Source: Vanrija pseudolonga
Taxonomy: Eukaryota > Basidiomycota > Tremellomycetes > Trichosporonales > Trichosporonaceae
DNA: 64,000 nucleotides
Direction: 5' to 3'
Assembly: GCF_020906515.1 (NCBI RefSeq)
Contig: NC_085849.1
Coordinates: 4,588,001 to 4,652,000, forward strand
Positions 1-10,097 of the stretch are shown here, piece by piece. Position 1 is the stretch's first letter. Every line of letters starts with the position of its first letter. The position numbers and the translations under genes are program-made. The notes beneath the pieces were generated by a model, which saw only the letters and a list, made by a program, of their open reading frames with translations, was not told the origin of the DNA and did no database searches.

Positions 1-293
1 ACTGTGGGTGGTACTGGTGTGAGTGTTGCTGACGCCCAGTCGTCCAGGCCGGGCTGGGAGCCCCGCTCATCACCTTCCCCATCCTGCAGGTGGCCACCAA
101 GGAGATCACGGTCTCGGGCGCGTTTCACTACACTGCGCGTTGCTTTGAAGACGGCATCGACCTGCTCGAGCGCGGGCTCGTCGATGTGCGCCCGCTCGTG
201 ACCAAGACGTTTGGCCTCACGCAGTCGGAGGAGGCGTTCAAGGCTGTTCGGAGTGGGCACGAGATCAAGGTGGTCATTCGGAACCAGGAGTGA
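1..293 (+). CDS. Medium-chain (MDR) polyol/xylitol dehydrogenase-like, C-terminal part
   Basis: Only the 3' end of the gene is in the window. The last exon runs from 40 to the TGA at 291-293; an intron (about 4-39, GTGGGT...CTGACGCCCAG) precedes it. The exon reads FVQAGLGAPLITFP, then VATKEITVSGAFHY, then a helix ending KVVIRNQE. This is the C-terminal part of zinc-dependent medium-chain alcohol dehydrogenases of the sorbitol/xylitol dehydrogenase branch: the last Rossmann strand, the KE(I/L)TV.G.F.Y strand, and the DLVxRGLVDVRPLVT segment. Family members oxidise polyols with NAD+ in the cytosol. The zinc-binding half lies outside the window, so the substrate cannot be judged. The donor position is less certain than the acceptor. 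Confidence 0.75.
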
Positions 294-558
294 GGAGCTC
301 TTAAGTTGCCGCCGGTTCAGTCCGATGTTGGATAGATAGAGTTGATTCCCATGCAGCCTGGACAATGTTCACGTCATCGGCCAGCACGGGAACCAGCCTG
401 CTGCCTCCACCTGACCTGTCCACCTTGCTCACACGTCGCTCTTCCGTGGGGACGTCATCGGATGCGTGTGGGTATGCGTGTGGGAGTCCAGACGCCTGTT
501 GCCTATTGAACATCCGACACCCAGCATAGCATTTCTTGATGTCGCCCACTCACTCACC

Positions 559-1756
559 ATGAAGCCAATGACAATGACCTCGCCCGTCAGGCTCGCCCTG
601 GCCGCTCGCGTGAGGAACAACAGCACCTGTGCCCACTGACGACCCAGCGACCAGCGACCACACGACTTGCGCTACTCGGTACCCACGCTCAGCCTTTACG
701 CTTCAACTCGACGCAGAGTGGCAAAGACAAGGAAGGGTGGGAGGAGGTCCGCGAGGAGAAACTCGGCGAGGAGCACAAGAAGCACCACTGGATGAAGGAC
801 ACGCGCAACTTTATCCTCGTCGGCGGCGTGGTGGTCGCCGCGGCCGGGCTCTACTTCTACTATCGCAACGAGGAGCGCGGCGTCGAGGCGCTCGGTGACC
901 TGGCCCAGCTGGCGCAGAGGGCACGCGCGGCGTCCAATGCGACGGCTGGTGCGTCGCACATCCACCCCAGCCTCGCGGACACAGTGCTGGCCACACGCGC
1001 GTTCGAGCCGTGGGCACCAGCGCCCGTGGTGCAGGTGTACGCCGAGGCTCTGCCCAACATCATCTCTGGCCCGGCTGGCGTATTCCCGCACCTGTCCAAG
1101 GAGGACGCCGACGCCGCCGTCAAGGAGCTCAAGCAGTTTGGCGATGACGTCAAGACTGTTACCGACCGGATCGGCAAGGAGCTCGAGAAGGCTGATCCGT
1201 CCAAGGTCAACTGGCAGAAGGTGTCCACCGATCTGAGGAAGCAGATCGGCGAGGACCGTTCTCAGGTTGTGGACGTGAGTCACATTCTCCACGCGCACAC
1301 CGCTGACCGCAGTTCCTCGTAGGCCGCGCGCCGTCCAAGGCCGACGTCGACAAGGTGCTCAAGGCGCTCGCAGAGATCGACCAGGCCGAGCTGAAGGAGC
1401 TCGAGGCCATCGCGTCCAAGGTATGGCAGGATATCCAGGCGCACGACGACGGCGGGGACGCCGAGGACGTCGCCAAGAACTTTAACAAGGCGTACGACGG
1501 CGACCGGCACAAGCTGGTCACCAAGGTTAAGCGCGTTGCCCGTGCGTCGGGAGTCCCCGCCGCCAACGTCGAGTACTGGGCCCACAAGGAGGGCCGCGTG
1601 TCCACCGACAAGTCGGCGCAGGAGGTCGTCCAGCAGCTCCGCGACCTCGACGACTGGCTGCCCGACTCGGATGCCGTGCACGCCAGCGTTAGCAAGGCTT
1701 CGCCTAGCTGCGGGAAGATCTATGACCGGTCGGTTGACACCAAGGGGAGCAAGTAG
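559..1756 (+). CDS. Predicted mitochondrial inner-membrane protein of unknown function
   Basis: Three exons: 559-609, 648-1274 and 1313-1756, with two 38-bp introns of the local type (GTGAG...CTGAC...CAG). They join in frame to 373 aa. The N-terminus (MKPMTMTSPVRLALAARRPATTRLA...) is rich in Arg, Ser, Thr and Ala with no acid, as in a mitochondrial presequence. A Lys/Glu-rich stretch (GKDKEGWEEVREEK) follows, then one membrane helix at about residues 61-78 (FILVGGVVVAAAGLYFYY). The rest is a charged, probably alpha-helical tail with many Lys/Glu/Ala heptad-like runs. A presequence, one helix and a soluble helical domain suggest a protein anchored in the inner membrane. I do not recognise a named family. 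It converges on the F-box-like gene, with 68 bp between the two stops. Confidence 0.75.
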
Positions 1757-1824
1757 AACAAACTACGTGCAGCTGCAGCCGTAACAGATGTATCATCATG
1801 CATCCCCAGTGACTATGGGTAACC

Positions 1825-2861
1825 CTACCAGGCATTCTCCTTCTGAATCTCGTCCAATTTGCCACCCCATTCTGAAAGGCATAGAAATGTTTCGCCTGCG
1901 GCGGGTCAGAGGTGCCCGGGACACGCAGCGTCTCAAATTCACCGCAAACGTCGCATGACGGCGGTAATCTCTTGCTGTCTGCAACATACACCGAGAGCTT
2001 GATCACGGAAGTCGGCGTGGTCCTCGCCTCAATTTCTGCGTGCGCCGCCATGGACTGTGCCATCCGGTGACCAGGGCACACCTCCTTGTCGTAGTACTCG
2101 AAGTATTCAACTGGCGGCAGTCCAGGTCGACGGGCATTGAGACGTTGCTCCTGCAAAGTGAACGCGTCGACTGTGTGGGCTATGAAGCCCATTCCCGAGT
2201 CGTCGTAGATCCGGAAACTCGTCCAGTCCGGGGGTACCCATTTGTCTTTGACGATGCTGGTCACACTATTGTCGTTCTCGACCCATTGGATGTCGCAGAA
2301 GAAGCGTGCCGACTCGTGTCCGTGCAACGCAAACGATCGCATTCCCTTCATCGGAAGCCAGTCGAGCTGGTTGCGAGCGCCCCAGTTCCATACGCAGACA
2401 TCCGGGGTATGGAACAGGACGAAGTCTTCTGGTGGTTGATATGGCGGGTTCTTCTCGTAGCACCAGGTGTCATGATCGCTTCTTCCACCCAGTTTGAGCT
2501 TTTCGACGTTCGGGAACAGCGGTGTGTTGGGAAGTGACACATCGACGCATCTCTCCAGAGTTTGAGACTCTATGCCTCCACCGATGCGGAGGTGCCGAAC
2601 AAACGCGAGGGAACGTCGCTTGCGGTCGCTGAGAGGCTGCTGGGCCTCGTTTGATTCGGGAGGGCAATCCAGGAGCCGGTATAGCTCATCGCCATGGAAA
2701 TAAAGGCTGGAATATAGAAGCGGCGCACCCAGTTCCCAGAATTCAGATGAAACCCGTAGGACGCTGGCCAGGGCAGCTTGATCGGCGGGGATGTCGGGGT
2801 CGAGCTTGGCGATGATGAGCACGATCAACTCGTTTGGAAGTGTAGGCGAGATTCGACCCAT
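1825..2861 (-). CDS. F-box-like protein
   Basis: Two exons: 2861-1943 and 1895-1825. The 47-bp intron (1896-1942, GTGAAT donor, CTGACCCGCCGCAG end) joins in frame to 329 aa. The start GRISPTLPNELIVLIIAKLD is an F-box-like N-terminus (LP.EL...I...L). It is followed by a WELGAPLLYSSL segment and a leucine-rich but non-repetitive body, as in the large lineage-specific F-box sets of basidiomycetes. F-box proteins bring substrates to SCF ubiquitin ligases; that role here is from the family only. The spliced C-terminus (CGETFLCLSEWGGKLDEIQ, then KENAW) is preferred over read-through because the neighbouring paralogue ends in the same way (CAQTFVLSPEWGDKYRSYQ...). Unspliced, the frame would run to 1704 and overlap the gene at 559-1756. 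Confidence 0.65.
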
Positions 2862-3058
2862 GTGCGCCGCTGTCGTAGATGGTGACGGACAGGCAAGACG
2901 TATGTACTGTAGACATCGTTCTCAACCACGACCATGCCTTTGAAAAGTGGTGGCCACAGCATTCACGTGCCTGGAGCGGGGACACAGCACCTTTCCGGAA
3001 CCGACATGAAGGAGCTGGACAACAAGTGGTATCCATTGCATGCAAGACAGTACTTGTG

Positions 3059-3949
3059 CTATGGGTTGTACGCAGCCTCCTCTTGGTAGCTCCTGTACTT
3101 GTCACCCCATTCCGGTGAAAGCACAAACGTCTGGGCTGGCGAAACGGATCAGCAGTTGTTGTGTCCTCGACGTAGTTCACCTACCACATACTCCACAGGG
3201 TGGGGCTTGCGAAACGTTGTCGTCATTGTACGTTGAGATTGTGATCATTGCATGGGTGGTGGAAACCACCTCGGTCTCGCGGAAGTCCGGCTTGGGACCG
3301 GAGTATGCATACCCAGTGAGGGTGCAGTGGGCGTCCTTGCCGCCATACTCGAGGTACTCGATCGGGGGAAGCCCAGGTCGACAGCTTCCGAGTCTTTGCA
3401 GCCAATCGAGCTGATTAAACGCACTCCACATGGATACACAGAGGTCGGGGCTGTTGAATAGGACGAATTCTGGCGGTGGCGGGGACTGTGGGCGGCACGA
3501 CGGGCCGAAGCAGAAGTAATCGAGGTCATTTGGGCCAGCGAGACACAGCTTGTGGACACTGGGAAACGTTGGCGTGTTGGGAAGGGACAGTTCCACGAGC
3601 CGCTGAAATGCGTCCTCTGGGACTTGGCCCTCAAGACGGAGGGAGTGGACGAAGGTAAACGCGCGCCGTTGGCGCTCGCTGAGGGCTGATACTGGGGGTG
3701 GTGCCGTCCACGGATAGTCTGGATGTTCCCGATCCTCACTCAGGCCGTCGAAGAGCGATATGAGCTCGTCAGCTTCGAACGAGAGACTGCGGTAAAGCGC
3801 AGGGGCCGCCAGTTCCCAGAATGCCGACGACGTGCACAGGAGCTGGCCAGTGCTTCACGACCAGCCGAAGACTTGGGGTCGAGCTCGGCAACTATGAGCT
3901 GGATCAACTCGTTAGGGAGTGCTGGCGAGATGCGACCGGGGTGGGGCAT
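3059..3949 (-). pseudogene. Broken tandem paralogue of the F-box-like gene
   Basis: It is homologous to the gene at 1825-2861 from start (GRISPALPNELIQLIVAELD) to end (PEWGDKYRSYQEEAAYNP, after an intron at 3136-3184). Two defects are visible. Near codon 35 one base is missing relative to the paralogue (GCCAGC-TCC against GCCAGCGTCC), so EALAS and the following ...FWELAAPALYRSLSFEADEL lie in different frames. In addition about 90 codons present in the paralogue are gone between NQLDWL and RPGLPP; the junction (LQRL here, LQEQRL there) suggests loss between short similar sequences. A sequencing error could explain the frameshift but not the internal deletion. It may still be transcribed. Confidence 0.65.
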
Positions 3950-5029
3950 TGGGACCGAGGAGTGGGTTAGGCTTCAAGATGTGTGGGTGGTCAGGAGCAT
4001 GAGCGATGGAGACGGAGTGGTCTCTCGGGTAAGCGGATCCGAGGCCGATGTGTGTGACCCGAGTGCCGTACCTTAGGGGACGTCGTGTCAACGCCGCTCG
4101 TGTGTCTTGTCACCACACATTCAGACATGACCGACACCAACCGCGACCAGCTTCGAGACACCCCGCACGAGATCAAGATGCAAGCAATCTGTGTCCATAT
4201 TCCACACCGTAAGCATAGCACGCGGTTCCAGATCGGACCGAGGTGGGCAGAGGAGGCGGTGCGGACGGGAGGGTGTGAAGGACCAGTAGCCACGCGACCA
4301 GGCACTGGGAACATGGATGCCGAGAGCGAGCTGGAGGGTGATGGGGGATCCGGGGAGTGACCAGTGACGCCGTGTCCCCCTTCCACGCTGCTCGCGTTTG
4401 ATACTTCTGTTGCTGCGCCGCACCCGGGGTGACGGCGTCAAGAGCGACGGGCAGGTGTGGGGTGAGGGATGCCCGAGTGGCCGCCCCCTGACCTTGAGTT
4501 GGGCCGGCCACCAACTTCGGTATGCGGCCTTACCCCAACCTGCAGGACGCCGTCCGAACTCCCAATTGTGCGCCGTGGTGTGCACAGTGCATAGGTCCAC
4601 AGTCGCTTCTTCCAGCTATCCTGCGATCTCCAGCCGGGGTGAGTGAGATTCGTCCCACAGAATGGGGGTCATTAGACTGTGGGGAAGCCCACTGTGAGTC
4701 ATCCCGACAGGCACGGAAACCTCAGAACGTCCACCCTCGCATCGTCGTCTTGAACATGCACGAGTCCAGATGATCACGCTGGCGCACCCACCTCACCGCC
4801 AAGACATGCCCACTCAGATGCTGTGTCGTGCCGGTCCCGTAGGTCACCGGACCAGTATCGGCTACGTAACTTCACAAGTTGTTTCTGATGATACGCGCGC
4901 CGGATGTTAATGACCTTCTCAAGTCATGGTGGGGCGCTTCACAACGTCTTGAGCCGTCTTGACGACGGAGGAGGTTCCCACTGAGACCTGCGGAGAGGCA
5001 CTCATCCCGAACCAACCACACCTAACAAC
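3950..5029. other. Intergenic region before the GGX array
   Basis: No coding signal that I can support. The short open frames on both strands lack homology, splice signals or a compositional trend. The last ~75 bp hold the leader of the first array gene; at 4956-4985 there is a TTGACGACGGAGGAGGTTCC stretch resembling the GACGGTTCC element found upstream of later array members. Confidence 0.5.
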
Positions 5030-5363
5030 ATGAAGACCTTCTCCATCCTCGCCATGGGCCTGCTCGCCCTCCAATGTGAGTCCTTCCCCCAACCGGCACT
5101 GACCCCCAGCCTTCGCCTTCGGGCTCACCATGGCCCCCGAGCACACACCATCGTCTGTGGCCGGCGGTGGCCGCGGCGGTAACGGCGGCAAGGGAGGCAA
5201 CGGCGGTGCTGGAGGTGCCGGCGGCGGCTCCGGTGGCAAGGGGGGAAATGGTGGCGCTGGGGGCAAGGGTGGTGATGGTGGCCCCGGGGGCGTCGGCGGC
5301 GCTGGCGGAGACGGGGGTGCTGGTGGTGCTGGTGGAGCAGGTGGGACCGACCCTTGTGCCTAG
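5030..5363 (+). CDS. GGX array gene A: secreted glycine-rich protein without C-terminal domain
   Basis: Exons 5030-5075 and 5110-5363 (34-bp intron, phase 1) give 99 aa. The signal peptide (MKTFSILAMGLLALQSFAFG) is split by the intron after its fifteenth codon, as in all seven members. The mature protein is almost entirely Gly-Gly-X: GRGGNGGKGGNGGAGG, a GGG break, then GSGGKGGNGG and further K, D, P, V and A triplets, ending AGGTDPCA. There is no barrel domain, and the single Cys is three residues from the end region. (GGX)n runs of this kind can form polyglycine-II helices in other proteins (snow-flea antifreeze protein, some phage adhesin tips), so a packed helical bundle is possible. This is the first and shortest member. 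It may be a truncated copy or a minimal functional form. Function unknown. Confidence 0.8.
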
Positions 5364-5725
5364 TGATGGCCCACTCGCCCATATATGTAGTGAGGCTCGC
5401 TTTGCGGTGTGTCGAAGGATGGACGGCAGTCACGTGAAATGGATGAGAGTTCTCCAGTCGCCGTGCCAGTGAACTGTGAGCAGTCAGGGTGTCACCGTGA
5501 ACGGCACTCCGGGCGGAACCGCGATATTGAGGCGATGACCGTAAACTGAATACCTTGCGCTGCGCTTTGCACCGTGTTAGAGAGCATTAATCTTAAGAGC
5601 TTCGCTTCAGCGCTGACGACGTGTTGAAGGTGTGATCCACCAATGTGCCGGCACCTTGGAGTTTGGCCTGAACGGTCACTGCCCTCGCGGGCTGGAGCTG
5701 CGCTCGGTAAGAGAGAAACAGAGTG

Positions 5726-5818
5726 CGTTAACCTTCGAACGTTTCAGGTGAGTAATCGGGAACAACACGTCAGAGGCGCGGATCACACACTCGCCTTGTA
5801 ATCTAGTGAGGTACCCGG
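5726..5818 (+). repeat. Spacer module copy 1
   Basis: Ordered shared words: GTTAACCTT (about 5728), CGTCAGAGGCGC (about 5768-5779), then GTGAGGTACCCGG (5806-5818). The same order and similar spacing recur at 7745-7818, 9650-9718 and 12450-12539, so these are diverged copies of one duplicated spacer segment. Confidence 0.55.
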
Positions 5819-6790
5819 CAGCCCAGCCTCCCCGTGATCGTCGCAAGTCAAGGCCCAGACAAGCTGGGCTCAACGACGTCTGATCCTGGGGTTGTGAGCT
5901 TAAAGCTGTTAGGCGGTAACACCGGGTGCGATGGCCAATGCCCTCGCCAACGGACGTGATGACTGACGGGTGGAGGCGGTACTGGGGAGTACATGTTGTT
6001 GTCGTGACCACGCTCCCTCTGTCAGCTTTGCACAATCTCCACCCAGGTCGCTGGACGTGCAAAGGGTCACCAGACTGTGTGGTTACGTCCCGCGCTGGCG
6101 CCACACTCTGAGAGCAAGGTTTAAGCATGATGTCGAGTCTCCGGAGCTTTTCCTGCGGGGGAGGTGGGGACAAAAGTGGGCCAGCCACAACCCCTGCCTC
6201 CAGACCTGCACTCCTCGTCCTGTCTCTGGTCATTCTTGATTGATGTAATTTCTCCTGAACGCAGGACCTGAATTTCTTGTGTGGGAAGTGGGTCGTGGTC
6301 GCGAATGCGGGGATGAAGACCGGTCCATGAAGAACACAGGGTCGAGTCTATGACGATCGTTGGGTAGGGTTTCATTTCCCCGTCATCACCGCTTCCGACT
6401 GTGGCCAACCGGAGACGCACACAAACAGGACTGGAGGCACCTCCCCGAGGAGCGAGGTACAGAAACAATGTGTGCGACGAGCCTCGCCAAGCCAACGCTG
6501 CACACTACAAGACGTCCCGATGCGACATCAAGCGCGGCTGGAGTCGTGTCGAGGGAAAGGTCGCGAAACGTTGCACATGATGCTGCTTCAGGCGGCAGTG
6601 CTCGGATGCTTTCTTGAATGATGGGACCCAGTCAGCGGGACGTACCTGTCCCACTTCCGCGTCCGCGTATGTCACTGACGACACTTCATCGCAATGTCTT
6701 GCAGCAGGAGCCTGAGAGTACACATGTGTGGGCGATGCCTGCCAAGACTTCGAGGCGGCATCGAGGAGGCCATCGAGCTTGACGCCGACA

Positions 6791-6798
6791 TATTTAAG
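6791..6798 (+). promoter_or_regulatory. TATA-like box of gene B
   Basis: TATTTAAG lies 60 bp before the gene B start codon, matching the position of the TATA-like boxes of C, E, F and G. Confidence 0.4.
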
Positions 6799-6857
6799 CA
6801 GGTCCGGAGTGTGGGCATCCCTCCCATCACAACACCTTTCTCCAACAATCCAGCAAC

Positions 6858-7578
6858 ATGAACACTTGGTCTTCTCTCGCGGTAGTCCTCATTACCCTCC
6901 AATGTAGGTTCCGCCTTTTTGCACATCTAACGCCAAGCGCTGGCCTCTGGCCTCACCATCTCGCCCTCGGCGTCGGCCACGGCGCTGGCCGGTGCCGGCG
7001 GTGAGGGAGGCAGTGGCGGCAACGGAGGCGACAATGGTGGCGGCGCAGGAGGCGACGGTGGCAATGGCGGTGAGGGAGGCGAGGGACCTGGCGGTGGAGC
7101 CGGCGGCGGCGGAGGCAGCGGTGGCAGCGGCGGCTCCGACCCCGGCGGCGGTGCGGGCGGCAAGGGCGGTAGCGGCGGCAAGGGCGGGGCTGGTGGCCAA
7201 GCTGGCACCTCGAGCGGCATTTCCAGCAGCACCACCGCCAGCGCGCCTACCACCTCCCCGACGTCTGAGCCGGTATGGGAGCAGTACGGCCACGCCCTCA
7301 AGTGGAACGCACCGTACACCGACCTAAACCTCTGTGGGCCGGCCCATGGGCCAGATGAGTTGCTGGTCCAGACGCCCATCGGTCAGAAGCGCGCGAAGTG
7401 CAACGGGACTGTCTCTATCAAGGGCGCCGTCTTTGGCGTTATCATGAAGGGACGCATTACGGGCACCTGCTTCGAGTGCGGCGGGTCGGACATCCAAGTT
7501 TCCCTCCCTATTTGGGAGAAGATCTCGCCCGAGTTCGACGAATCCGCCATCGCCGCGTACTGGAGCTTTGATGACTAG
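6858..7578 (+). CDS. GGX array gene B: secreted GGX-stalk protein with RlpA-like DPBB domain
   Basis: Exons 6858-6903 and 6938-7578 (34-bp intron, phase 1) give 228 aa. Order: signal peptide (MNTWSSLAVVLITLQSLASG), a short Ser/Ala/Thr stretch, a GGX domain (about residues 32-105), a Ser/Thr-rich linker (SGISSSTTASAPTTSPTSEP), then a C-terminal domain of ~95 aa. That domain has the cysteine pattern of RlpA/expansin-like double-psi beta-barrels: LCGP, KCNGT, and TCFECG before DIQVSLPIWEKISPEF and a final YWSF strand. DPBB proteins of this type bind or loosen wall polysaccharides in other systems; no catalytic activity can be inferred here. The GGX block is atypical for the array: acidic/polar triplets (GGE, GGS, GGD) come first and Lys triplets last, opposite to A, C, E and G. 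Confidence 0.85.
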
Positions 7579-7744
7579 GAGGTTAGATGCAACGGTGTGA
7601 ACCCCTCGCTTTGGAGCTGTACACATAGCTACCCGCCAGCACCGAAAGGTCTGATGACGCTGTAAGACTTTCGGTTCGACATCCGCTCCCCAGCCCCTCA
7701 CCGGTACCTCGTCGTCGCTACGGCTAACGGACCGCGGCAATAGC

Positions 7745-7818
7745 TGTAACCTTGTTGTTCCAGCAACAGAGAGCGCGTCAGAGGCGCTCTCACGCACGCG
7801 TGGTGAGGTACCCGGTTG
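7745..7818 (+). repeat. Spacer module copy 2
   Basis: GTAACCTTG, then GCGTCAGAGGCGCTC (7775-7789), then GAGGTACCCGGTTG (7805-7818). Same order as the other three copies. Confidence 0.6.
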
Positions 7819-8430
7819 CGAGGTGCACTCATCATCGTAGCAAGTTCGGCTCGGTATGGAGTCGTCGCTCGCGTCGGGACGGCCTTCTGGTTGTCATGCA
7901 ACGTTGCCATCCCCTCGCGGTTTGGGGGAAGGATCTGCGATGACGACGATGAGGGTGTGGGCCGCACTGTCCAAACAAACATCGGCTCTACACACAGCAT
8001 ATTCAGAGAGGTCTCAATTAACTTCAAATCAGAACCGAGAAACGCGGAAATGTGTGCCCGGATGCCTGCCGCTCATTCTCGTTTCTGAGGGGCACTACCT
8101 CATTACCGCACTATAAAGTTGCGGTCTCTCATGTTCGTCGCGAACTGTAAATGACTTCCGGCACAGCCTCGTCGACATTGCCATGCAAAGAACCCAAACC
8201 TAAAACGTTTCCGACCGGAACTTACGGACGTCTCGGACCGCGGCTCCCGGACCAAAGTGGCAGGCTCACCCCCCCCCCCCCCTGGTGCTCATCATACTCC
8301 ACGCCAGACATGTTGAATGGTCGCGCTCCGGGCCAACCTTCCTCCTCATTGCCGCGCATTGGGGTCTTCTTCTTACTTGGACCCCCCAGCCCGGCGCAGC
8401 AGGGTGCGGGAGAGACCAAGTGGTCGCCGC

Positions 8431-8453
8431 TTGACGACGGTTCCTTTCGCGGG
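8431..8453 (+). promoter_or_regulatory. Shared upstream element, gene C copy
   Basis: TTGACGACGGTTCC followed by TTTCGCGGG, about 140 bp before gene C. It matches TGGCGACGGTTCCTTCGGG before gene D and TGGCGACCGTTCCTTCGGG before gene E. It may be a transcription-factor site or simply duplicated promoter sequence. Confidence 0.45.
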
Positions 8454-8536
8454 TAGGAGCCGCGCGCCAAGATCAATGATGCATGAGTCTCAATGATGCT
8501 TCCAGTTTGGCGGGCAATACAACTCGGCGTGAAAGG

Positions 8537-8544
8537 TATATAAC
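8537..8544 (+). promoter_or_regulatory. TATA box of gene C
   Basis: TATATAAC about 46 bp before the gene C start codon. Confidence 0.5.
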
Positions 8545-8589
8545 GGCGTGGTCGAAGAGCCTTCCAGTTCCAACACAAGTCAAACAACA

Positions 8590-9303
8590 TGAAGCTTTCC
8601 ATCGCCCTTCTCTTCATCTCCCTCCAGAGTAAGTTTGGTCCACGCGGCGTTACTAACATACCCAGCGCTCGCCCTCAGCCTCACCGTCTCGCCTGCGGCG
8701 CACAGCAGTGCCCTCGCCTCGGTCGGGGGTAAGGGTGGCAAGGGTGGCAAGGGTGGTAACGGCGGTGCCGGTGGTGCTGGCGGTGGCGCCGGTGGTGCTG
8801 GTGGTGCTGGCGGTGCTGGCGGTGCTGGCGGTGCCGGTGGCGCTGGAGGCGGCGAGGGAGGTGAAGGTGGTGAGGGTGGAGAGGGTGGCCCCGGCGGTGC
8901 GCTTCCCAGCTCGACGACCACCTCTTTGCCCACGACCCCGAGCTGCCGTACCGAGTGGGATTTCAAGACCGACTTGGCCTTTGTGAAGGAGGTCGACACG
9001 GCCAGTACCTTCTGTGGCAATGTCTCGGTCACTTCGGAGTCGCGGGTTGTCGGCCTCAACCGCGAGTTTTTCCTTAACGGTGACAAGAGCAGATGCGGCG
9101 AGAAGGTGACTGTGCGCATCGGCGACAAGGAGGCCGAGGCGGTCGTCTACGCCGAAGCATTCTTCCAGGCCTTCATTTCGGCGCCCCTCTACAAGGACCT
9201 CACGGGCAAGGACTACGTGCCTTTCACGGAGTATGGTGAAGGCGTCACCCCAGCCAAAGTCCGCTTCGGCGTCAACCCACCCGAGTGCCCGAAGACCGAT
9301 TAG
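8590..9303 (+). CDS. GGX array gene C: secreted GGX-stalk protein, DPBB-like domain lacking CxxC
   Basis: Exons 8590-8629 and 8666-9303 (36-bp intron with a perfect TACTAAC branch site) give 225 aa. The signal peptide is MKLSIALLFISLQTLALS. The GGX domain is strongly zoned: three GGK triplets and GGN, then an Ala block, a GGG break, a longer Ala block, a second GGG break, then four GGE triplets. A Ser/Thr linker leads to a ~125-aa domain aligning with the DPBB of F and G (FCGN, SRVVGLNREFFLNG, RCGEKVTVRIGDKEAEAVV, SAPLYKDLTG). The later CxxC pair of B, F and G is absent (YAEAFFQAF in its place), so two of the four core cysteines are gone together. Expected to be secreted; function unknown. 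Confidence 0.85.
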
Positions 9304-9649
9304 GGCAAAGGGTTGTGATCGCGACACCTTCTACGTCGGGACTACATGCACGAGCAGCCTGGCGATGATGCCCCTTCTCCAATGAGCGAAGTCGTTTCCC
9401 GACCTCGACCAGGTGAAGAGCAGAATTAGCCACCTTGAAATGAACTGTTATTGAAGGCTCGCATTAGAGTCATCCATCTGGGGCAGGAGTCTGACGAACT
9501 GGCACATCAATACGCCATGTGCAAGGCAGGGATATGCAGAGAGAGGGGATAACCTTGAAATGCTTCTGGCTAGCTGGTCGACCAGAGAGGCAAACGCAGC
9601 AACGGAGTAAGGCGGTTCGGGCCCGTCTGGTGCCTCAACCCACCCGAGC

Positions 9650-9718
9650 AAGCAACCTTAAAACCGACGTGCGCGCGTGTCTTCGACCTCTTCCCACATC
9701 CACGCGAGCAGGTACCCG
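9650..9718 (+). repeat. Spacer module copy 3
   Basis: CAACCTTAAAACCGACG, then CTCTTCCCACATCCACGCG, then GAGCAGGTACCCG (9706-9718). It is closest to copy 4, which reads CTTCTCCCACACCCATGTG, GAGCAGGTACCCGG. Confidence 0.55.
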
Positions 9719-9880
9719 CCTTTGAGGTGGCTCCAACCAACATGGACCGAGGCATGCTGTCACCGTCGCGTCCGCGGCAACGTGGGGGGAGGTTGCGACT
9801 CCCATCTCGGCATATTCGACTTCGTGTCATTTTCATTGTGGGTGCCAGCCCCCAATGAGTCTTCTTACCATGATGCTGCT

Positions 9881-9900
9881 TGGCGACGGTTCCTTCGGGA
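9881..9900 (+). promoter_or_regulatory. Shared upstream element, gene D copy
   Basis: TGGCGACGGTTCCTTCGGGA, about 200 bp before gene D, differs from the gene E copy (11197-11216) by one base over 19. Confidence 0.45.
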
Positions 9901-10097
9901 GTGCGCAGTACATCACAGAGGTTCCAAGCTGCCCTACCCTCGTTAGTAATAGGAATGACGCCCGAAGGGAGGGCGGCCTTTGAAGCAGAGGGGGTGCTGA
10001 CGACAAGCAACTCTGCAACAAGAATAACCGCAGCAATGCAAAGGGTAAGCCTGTTTTCGCAACAGTCTCCAACTCCGCCCTAGCTCGCAGCAACATC

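Larger units (their letters stand above)
5364..6857. other. Spacer A-B of the GGX array
   Basis: 1.5 kb with no supported gene. It holds a copy of the recurrent spacer module (5726-5818). It also has a CATTAATCTTAAGAGCTTC stretch (5585-5603) that recurs as CATTAACCTTAAGAGCTTC at 12453-12471, a CATGATGCTGCTT block (6576-6588) shared with the spacer before gene D, and a TATTTAAG box (6791-6798) 60 bp before gene B. Confidence 0.5.
7579..8589. other. Spacer B-C of the GGX array
   Basis: No gene. It contains spacer module copy 2 (7745-7818), a run of 14 cytosines (8269-8282), a GACGGTTCC-type element (8431-8453) and the gene C TATA box (8537-8544). The GGTTCGACATCC at about 7674 looks like a tRNA T-loop, but the flanking arm does not pair. 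Confidence 0.5.
9304..10097. other. Spacer C-D of the GGX array
   Basis: No gene. It contains spacer module copy 3 (9650-9718) and, at 9869-9900, a CATGATGCTGCTT block directly followed by TGGCGACGGTTCCTTCGGG. No clear TATA box before gene D. Confidence 0.5.

Noticed and set aside
1704-2861. F-box-like protein read through to 1704, overlapping the neighbouring gene
   Set aside because: Splicing at 1896-1942 gives a C-terminus that matches the paralogue and ends at 1825 without overlap.
7620-7700. Possible tRNA (GGTTCGACATCC T-loop-like sequence)
   Set aside because: The bases on either side of the loop do not form a T-arm, and no anticodon or acceptor stem can be drawn.
8580-9128. Minus-strand proline-rich (APPAPPAPP) open frames opposite each GGX gene, e.g. 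4919-5266, 6927-7379, 11404-11784, 13030-13377, 14696-14881
   Set aside because: They are the antisense of (GGX)n codons. The plus strand has the signal peptide, conserved intron, TATA box and barrel; the minus frames have none of these.
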